Assembly (NCBI GenBank): GCA_002314635.1
Contig: DCGQ01000004.1
Location: forward strand, 1 to 41,291
DNA from: Clostridiales bacterium UBA1774
GTDB taxonomy: Bacteria > Bacillota > Clostridia > Oscillospirales > Oscillospiraceae
Length of the DNA: 41,291 bases
Reading direction: 5' to 3'
Of the stretch, positions 38,004 through 41,291 are shown one piece after another (within the stretch, counting starts at the first letter, position 1; every line of letters starts with the position of its first letter). Under the pieces are notes generated by a model. The model was not told the origin of the DNA, ran no database searches, and worked only from the letters and a program-made list of their open reading frames with translations. Position numbers and translations under genes: made by a program.

Positions 38004-41000
38004 ATGCTGACCATACTCACCGGTCTGTCCGGCAGCGGCAAAACTGCCGCGGTCTGTCGGGAGATCCGGAATCTGATGCCTTCCCGCAGCGGCATGGTGC
38101 TGCTGACGCCGGAGCAGCAGTCTCACCGCATGGAACGATATCTGGCATCCGTCTGCGGGCCGCAGCTCAGTCTGCACGCCGAGGTTCTCAGCTTCAGCCG
38201 CATGTATGACCGGGCGGCAGTGGAGGCAGGCGGTCTGGCCGATCTGCTACCGGACAAGGGCGGCAGACTGCTGATGATGGCGCTGGCCCAGCAGGCAGCG
38301 GGCAGCAGACTGAAACGCTTTGCTCCCCGTACCCGGCATATGGACTTTCTGCCCCAGCTGCTGCAGACTGCAGAGGAGCTGCGCTCCGCCGGAATCGGGC
38401 CGGAGCAGCTGGAGCTGGCCGCTGCCAAAACCGGCGGCGGAATGCGGGAAAAGCTGCACGATATGGCCCTGCTGCTGCAGAGCTACGAAAGTGTGGCAGT
38501 GGCCCAGTTGGGTGACTGCCGGGACGCGGCTGCCCGTCTGCGGGACTGCATCGCGGACACCTCCGTCGGCAGCGGCGGCGTCTGGGTGGACGGGTTTACC
38601 GATTTCACGGCGCTGGAGCTGCAGGTACTGGATCGGCTGCTGCTGCGGGGCACGGAGCTCACCGTAGCGCTGACGCTGGGCGACGGTGAAGAGGAGCGCT
38701 TCTCCGTCACGGAAAGCAGCTTCCGGGAGCTGTGCCGTCTTGCCTCCCTGCGGGGCACGGAGCTGCGGATCCGGCGTATGCCCGACCCGCAGGAAACCCC
38801 GCTCCGCTATCTGGCGGAAAACCTCTATCGCTGGCACGCCCCATCCGCAGGCTGCCCCGATGCACCGGCGGAGCTGTACCGGATGGACAGCTTTGCCGGG
38901 GAATGCCGTCTGGCAGCGGGCCGCATCCGCGCCCTGCTGCGGGGAGACGATACGCTCTGTTTCCGGGACATTGCCATTGCAGTCCCGGATTTCGGCAGCC
39001 GCCGCAGCGCGCTGCTCACGGTTCTGAACGAATACGGCATTCCCTGCTATGTAGAGGAGACCATGCCGCTGACAGAGCGGGGCGCTGCCGTATTCCTGCT
39101 CTCCGCGCTGAAAACCGTCACCCAAGGCTGGCGGCAGCAGGATCTGTTTCGGGCACTGAAAACCGGCTTTGGCGGTTTTACGCAGGAGGAAACGGATATT
39201 CTGGAAAACTACTGCCTTACCTGGGATCTGCAGGGGGAATCCGTCTGGCGGCGGGAACGGGACTGGGACCTGAATCCCGGCGGCTACGACCGGGTGCGGG
39301 AGCGGGATTTCACTCTGCTCCGTCAGCTGAACGAGCTGCGGCAGCGGGTCAGCGCCCTCTTTGCCCCGCTGCGGGACGCCTTGCGGGAGCCGAGTCCGGT
39401 GCGGGAACAGCTGACGGCGCTATGGCACTTTCTGGAGCGCTCCGGCATCGCAGATACGCTGCGGGACACGGCCCAGCGGCGGGAGACCGCCGGTGATCTC
39501 ACCGGCGCCCGGGCCTGTCTCAGCCTCTGGAACGGGCTGACCGGGGCGCTGTCCCAGATGGACACCGTTCTGGGCAGGACGGTGCTCAGCGGTGAGGACT
39601 TCTGCCGAATGCTGGAGCTTTTGCTGGAACAGCAGCAGCTGGGCAGCATTCCCGCCGCCATGGACGCAGTCAGTGTGGGTTCCCCTGCCCGTCTGCGTGG
39701 ACGAAAGCCGCGGATTCTGCTGGTTCTGGGCGGAGATGAGGCCCATCTGCCGGAAATGCACGCCTCCACCGGTCTGTTTTCCCGGCAGGAACGGGAAAGC
39801 CTGTTTGATCTGGGCATCCGGCTCAGTCAGGAAAAGGACGACGCGCTGTGCCGACCGCTTCTGGACACCTATCTGCTGTTCTCCGAACCCACGGAGCGGC
39901 TGATCCTCAGCTATACTGCCGGGGAGGATACCCGGCCCGGTATGCCGCTGGAACGGGCAAAGGTACTGTTGGATCTGGAATACCGCACGGAAGCCGACCT
40001 GCAGGGGCAGCAGCTCACTGAATCGGAAAGTGCCTGTCTCCGCCTGTCCATGCTGGGAAACGGCCCGTGGGCGCTGGCAGCGCAGGCAGCTCTCCGGGAG
40101 AAAACCGCCCTGCTGCGGACGCTGGCCGTCCTGTCCCGGGGTTCCCTCTCACCGGAAACGGTGGAACAGCTCTACGGAACGCTGCTGACCCTGACCGCTT
40201 CCCGTGCCGAGACCTTCCACCGCTGCGCCCAGATGTATTTTCTGGAATACGGACTTCGGGCGAAGGAGCGGAAAAAGGCCCTGTTTGACGCACCACAGAG
40301 CGGCACCTTCACCCACTATCTGCTGGAGCAGGTCTTTCGGGAGGTACGGGCCGGAGAAGGATTCCGCAGCGTCTCCGAGGATACGCTGCGGGCGCTGACC
40401 GAGAAATACGCCGCGGAGTTTGCCAGAGAGCATTTCCGCCCCGGGCAGATGGAAGAACCCCGGTTCTGCTACCTGTTCAATCGGCTGATGCTGTCTGCGG
40501 AAAGCACGGTGCTGGATGTGGCGGCGGAGCTGGCCGCCGGGGATTTTGAGCCGCTGGATTTTGAGCTGAGCTTCGGCGGTGGAGAAGGCCTTCCGGCGGT
40601 TCGGGCAGGTGAACTGCTGCTGCGGGGCACCGTGGACCGGGTGGACGGCTGGCAGCGAGGGGACGACCTTTACATCTGCGTGGGCGACTACAAAACCGGG
40701 CGCAAGGAGTTCAAGAAATCCGATGTCTGGTACGGCATCGGGATCCAGATGCTGCTCTACCTCCATATGCTGGAGTTGGAGGGAGAACTCCGGTACGGAA
40801 AGCACATCATTCCCGCCGGTGTTCTGTACACCCCCGCCCGGGAAGTGACGCTTACCCTGCCCCGCAGCACTACAGCAGAGGAAGCGACGGAGGCCCGGGA
40901 AAAGGGACTGAGGCGCAGCGGCATTCTTCTGAAGGATCGGGATGTGCTGCAGGCTCGGGAGCATGGGTTGGAACCCCGGTTTTCCCCGGTGAAATACCGG

Positions 41001-41276
41001 GACGGGGAACCGGTTTCCGCCGTGGTCACGGAGGAGGAGCTGCACCGGTTGATAAACACCGCGCTGCGGCGGCTGACGGAGATGCGTTCCGCCCTGTACC
41101 GTGGTGAGATCGCCCCCGCTCCCCTGTTTGCTTCCAAAACGCAGGGGCCCTGCAATTACTGTCCGTATCCGGATGCCTGCGGCTTTGACCCGAAGCATGA
41201 ATGCGTGCGAATGGCATACAGCATGAAGGACGAGGAATTTTGGAACAAGGTTTCGGAGGAGGAAGCGCATGGCTGA
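38004..41276 (+). CDS. addB: ATP-dependent nuclease subunit AddB
   Basis: This 1090-residue subunit of the AddAB double-strand-break repair helicase-nuclease has the N-terminal Walker A GLSGSGKT (7-14). It also has the C-terminal RecB-type nuclease motif GDYKTG (Asp895, Lys897) and the four Cys of the 4Fe-4S cluster: Cys741 (FHRCAQMYFLEYG) and Cys1050, 1053, 1059 (C-x2-C-x5-C, GPCNYCPYPDACG). The spacing equals that of Bacillus AddB. GGGAGG precedes ATG 38004. It processes DNA ends to Chi and loads RecA. addA follows, overlapping the stop. Confidence 0.96.
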   Translation: MLTILTGLSGSGKTAAVCREIRNLMPSRSGMVLLTPEQQSHRMERYLASVCGPQLSLHAEVLSFSRMYDRAAVEAGGLADLLPDKGGRLLMMALAQQAAGSRLKRFAPRTRHMDFLPQLLQTAEELRSAGIGPEQLELAAAKTGGGMREKLHDMALLLQSYESVAVAQLGDCRDAAARLRDCIADTSVGSGGVWVDGFTDFTALELQVLDRLLLRGTELTVALTLGDGEEERFSVTESSFRELCRLASLRGTELRIRRMPDPQETPLRYLAENLYRWHAPSAGCPDAPAELYRMDSFAGECRLAAGRIRALLRGDDTLCFRDIAIAVPDFGSRRSALLTVLNEYGIPCYVEETMPLTERGAAVFLLSALKTVTQGWRQQDLFRALKTGFGGFTQEETDILENYCLTWDLQGESVWRRERDWDLNPGGYDRVRERDFTLLRQLNELRQRVSALFAPLRDALREPSPVREQLTALWHFLERSGIADTLRDTAQRRETAGDLTGARACLSLWNGLTGALSQMDTVLGRTVLSGEDFCRMLELLLEQQQLGSIPAAMDAVSVGSPARLRGRKPRILLVLGGDEAHLPEMHASTGLFSRQERESLFDLGIRLSQEKDDALCRPLLDTYLLFSEPTERLILSYTAGEDTRPGMPLERAKVLLDLEYRTEADLQGQQLTESESACLRLSMLGNGPWALAAQAALREKTALLRTLAVLSRGSLSPETVEQLYGTLLTLTASRAETFHRCAQMYFLEYGLRAKERKKALFDAPQSGTFTHYLLEQVFREVRAGEGFRSVSEDTLRALTEKYAAEFAREHFRPGQMEEPRFCYLFNRLMLSAESTVLDVAAELAAGDFEPLDFELSFGGGEGLPAVRAGELLLRGTVDRVDGWQRGDDLYICVGDYKTGRKEFKKSDVWYGIGIQMLLYLHMLELEGELRYGKHIIPAGVLYTPAREVTLTLPRSTTAEEATEAREKGLRRSGILLKDRDVLQAREHGLEPRFSPVKYRDGEPVSAVVTEEELHRLINTALRRLTEMRSALYRGEIAPAPLFASKTQGPCNYCPYPDACGFDPKHECVRMAYSMKDEEFWNKVSEEEAHG

Positions 41277-41291
41277 TTTTACTCCCACCCC
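41269..41291 (+). CDS. addA: Start of addA (partial, cut by window end)
   Basis: An ATG at 41269 overlaps the addB stop by 8 bases, with GGAGGAGGAAGCGC just before it. The visible residues are MADFTPTP. Identity with addA is inferred from the conserved addB-addA order; the sequence itself is too short to prove it. Confidence 0.55.

Noticed and set aside
1..41291. CRISPR arrays, tRNA or rRNA genes, insertion sequences, prophage
   Set aside because: Gaps are short and explained by promoters, leaders and hairpins; no regularly spaced repeats, transposase, integrase or terminal repeats were seen.

Overview
The window is a chromosomal block from a high-GC clostridial Firmicute, most likely an Oscillospirales/Ruminococcaceae-type gut bacterium. 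This is inferred from gene content and order: tig-clpP-clpX-lon, cdaA-ybbR, rplS-lepB-rbgA-rnhB-yraN, rpmH-rnpA-yidD-yidC-khpB, addB-addA, a DUF3343/cysteine desulfurase pair, the TIGR03960/TIGR03936 pair, strong AGGAGG Shine-Dalgarno sites and sigma-A-type promoters. I see no phage, insertion sequence, CRISPR array, tRNA or rRNA. Coding density is very high and no gene-free stretch exceeds 300 bases.

Layout. 1-18.9 kb is all minus strand. In reading order it holds: an M50 protease; a radical SAM pair; an rplS-lepB-rbgA-rnhB-yraN-dipeptidase-thrC-metallophosphoesterase run; tig-clpP-clpX-lon (protein folding and proteolysis); DUF3343 plus a cysteine desulfurase; and cdaA-ybbR-rseC (c-di-AMP synthesis). 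19.0-23.0 kb (+) is a three-gene unit behind a consensus promoter: an MBOAT acyltransferase, a DHHW protein and a membrane protein that I read as a catalytically dead heavy-metal P-type ATPase. 23.1-25.5 kb (+) is a flavin/Fe-S enoate-reductase-type enzyme and a zinc-ribbon membrane protein. 25.6-29.5 kb (-) is rpmH-rnpA-yidD-yidC-khpB-acpP-mrp (ribosome, membrane insertion, fatty acid carrier, Fe-S carrier). 29.8-31.1 kb (+) is mgtE. 31.2-33.4 kb (-) is a Zn/Cd efflux ATPase with its ArsR/SmtB repressor. 33.7-37.9 kb (+) is a MoxR-DUF58-DUF4129-like operon ending in a ROK kinase. 38.0 kb to the end (+) is addB and the first codons of addA.

The most interesting points are these. (1) The third gene of the acyltransferase operon aligns along its whole length with the functional Zn/Cd ATPase 9 kb away. 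It has lost the actuator domain, the CPC metal motif and the phosphorylated Asp, yet keeps the intramembrane Lys/acid pair with the same spacing. (2) ClpP has Ser-His-Asn instead of Ser-His-Asp. (3) The MoxR operon's membrane protein keeps its flanking domains but has a short linker where the transglutaminase domain is usually found. (4) A perfect inverted repeat of SmtB type covers the start codon of the metal ATPase. (5) Interleaved inverted repeats lie just upstream of mrp. (6) The rpmH locus has no dnaA next to it.
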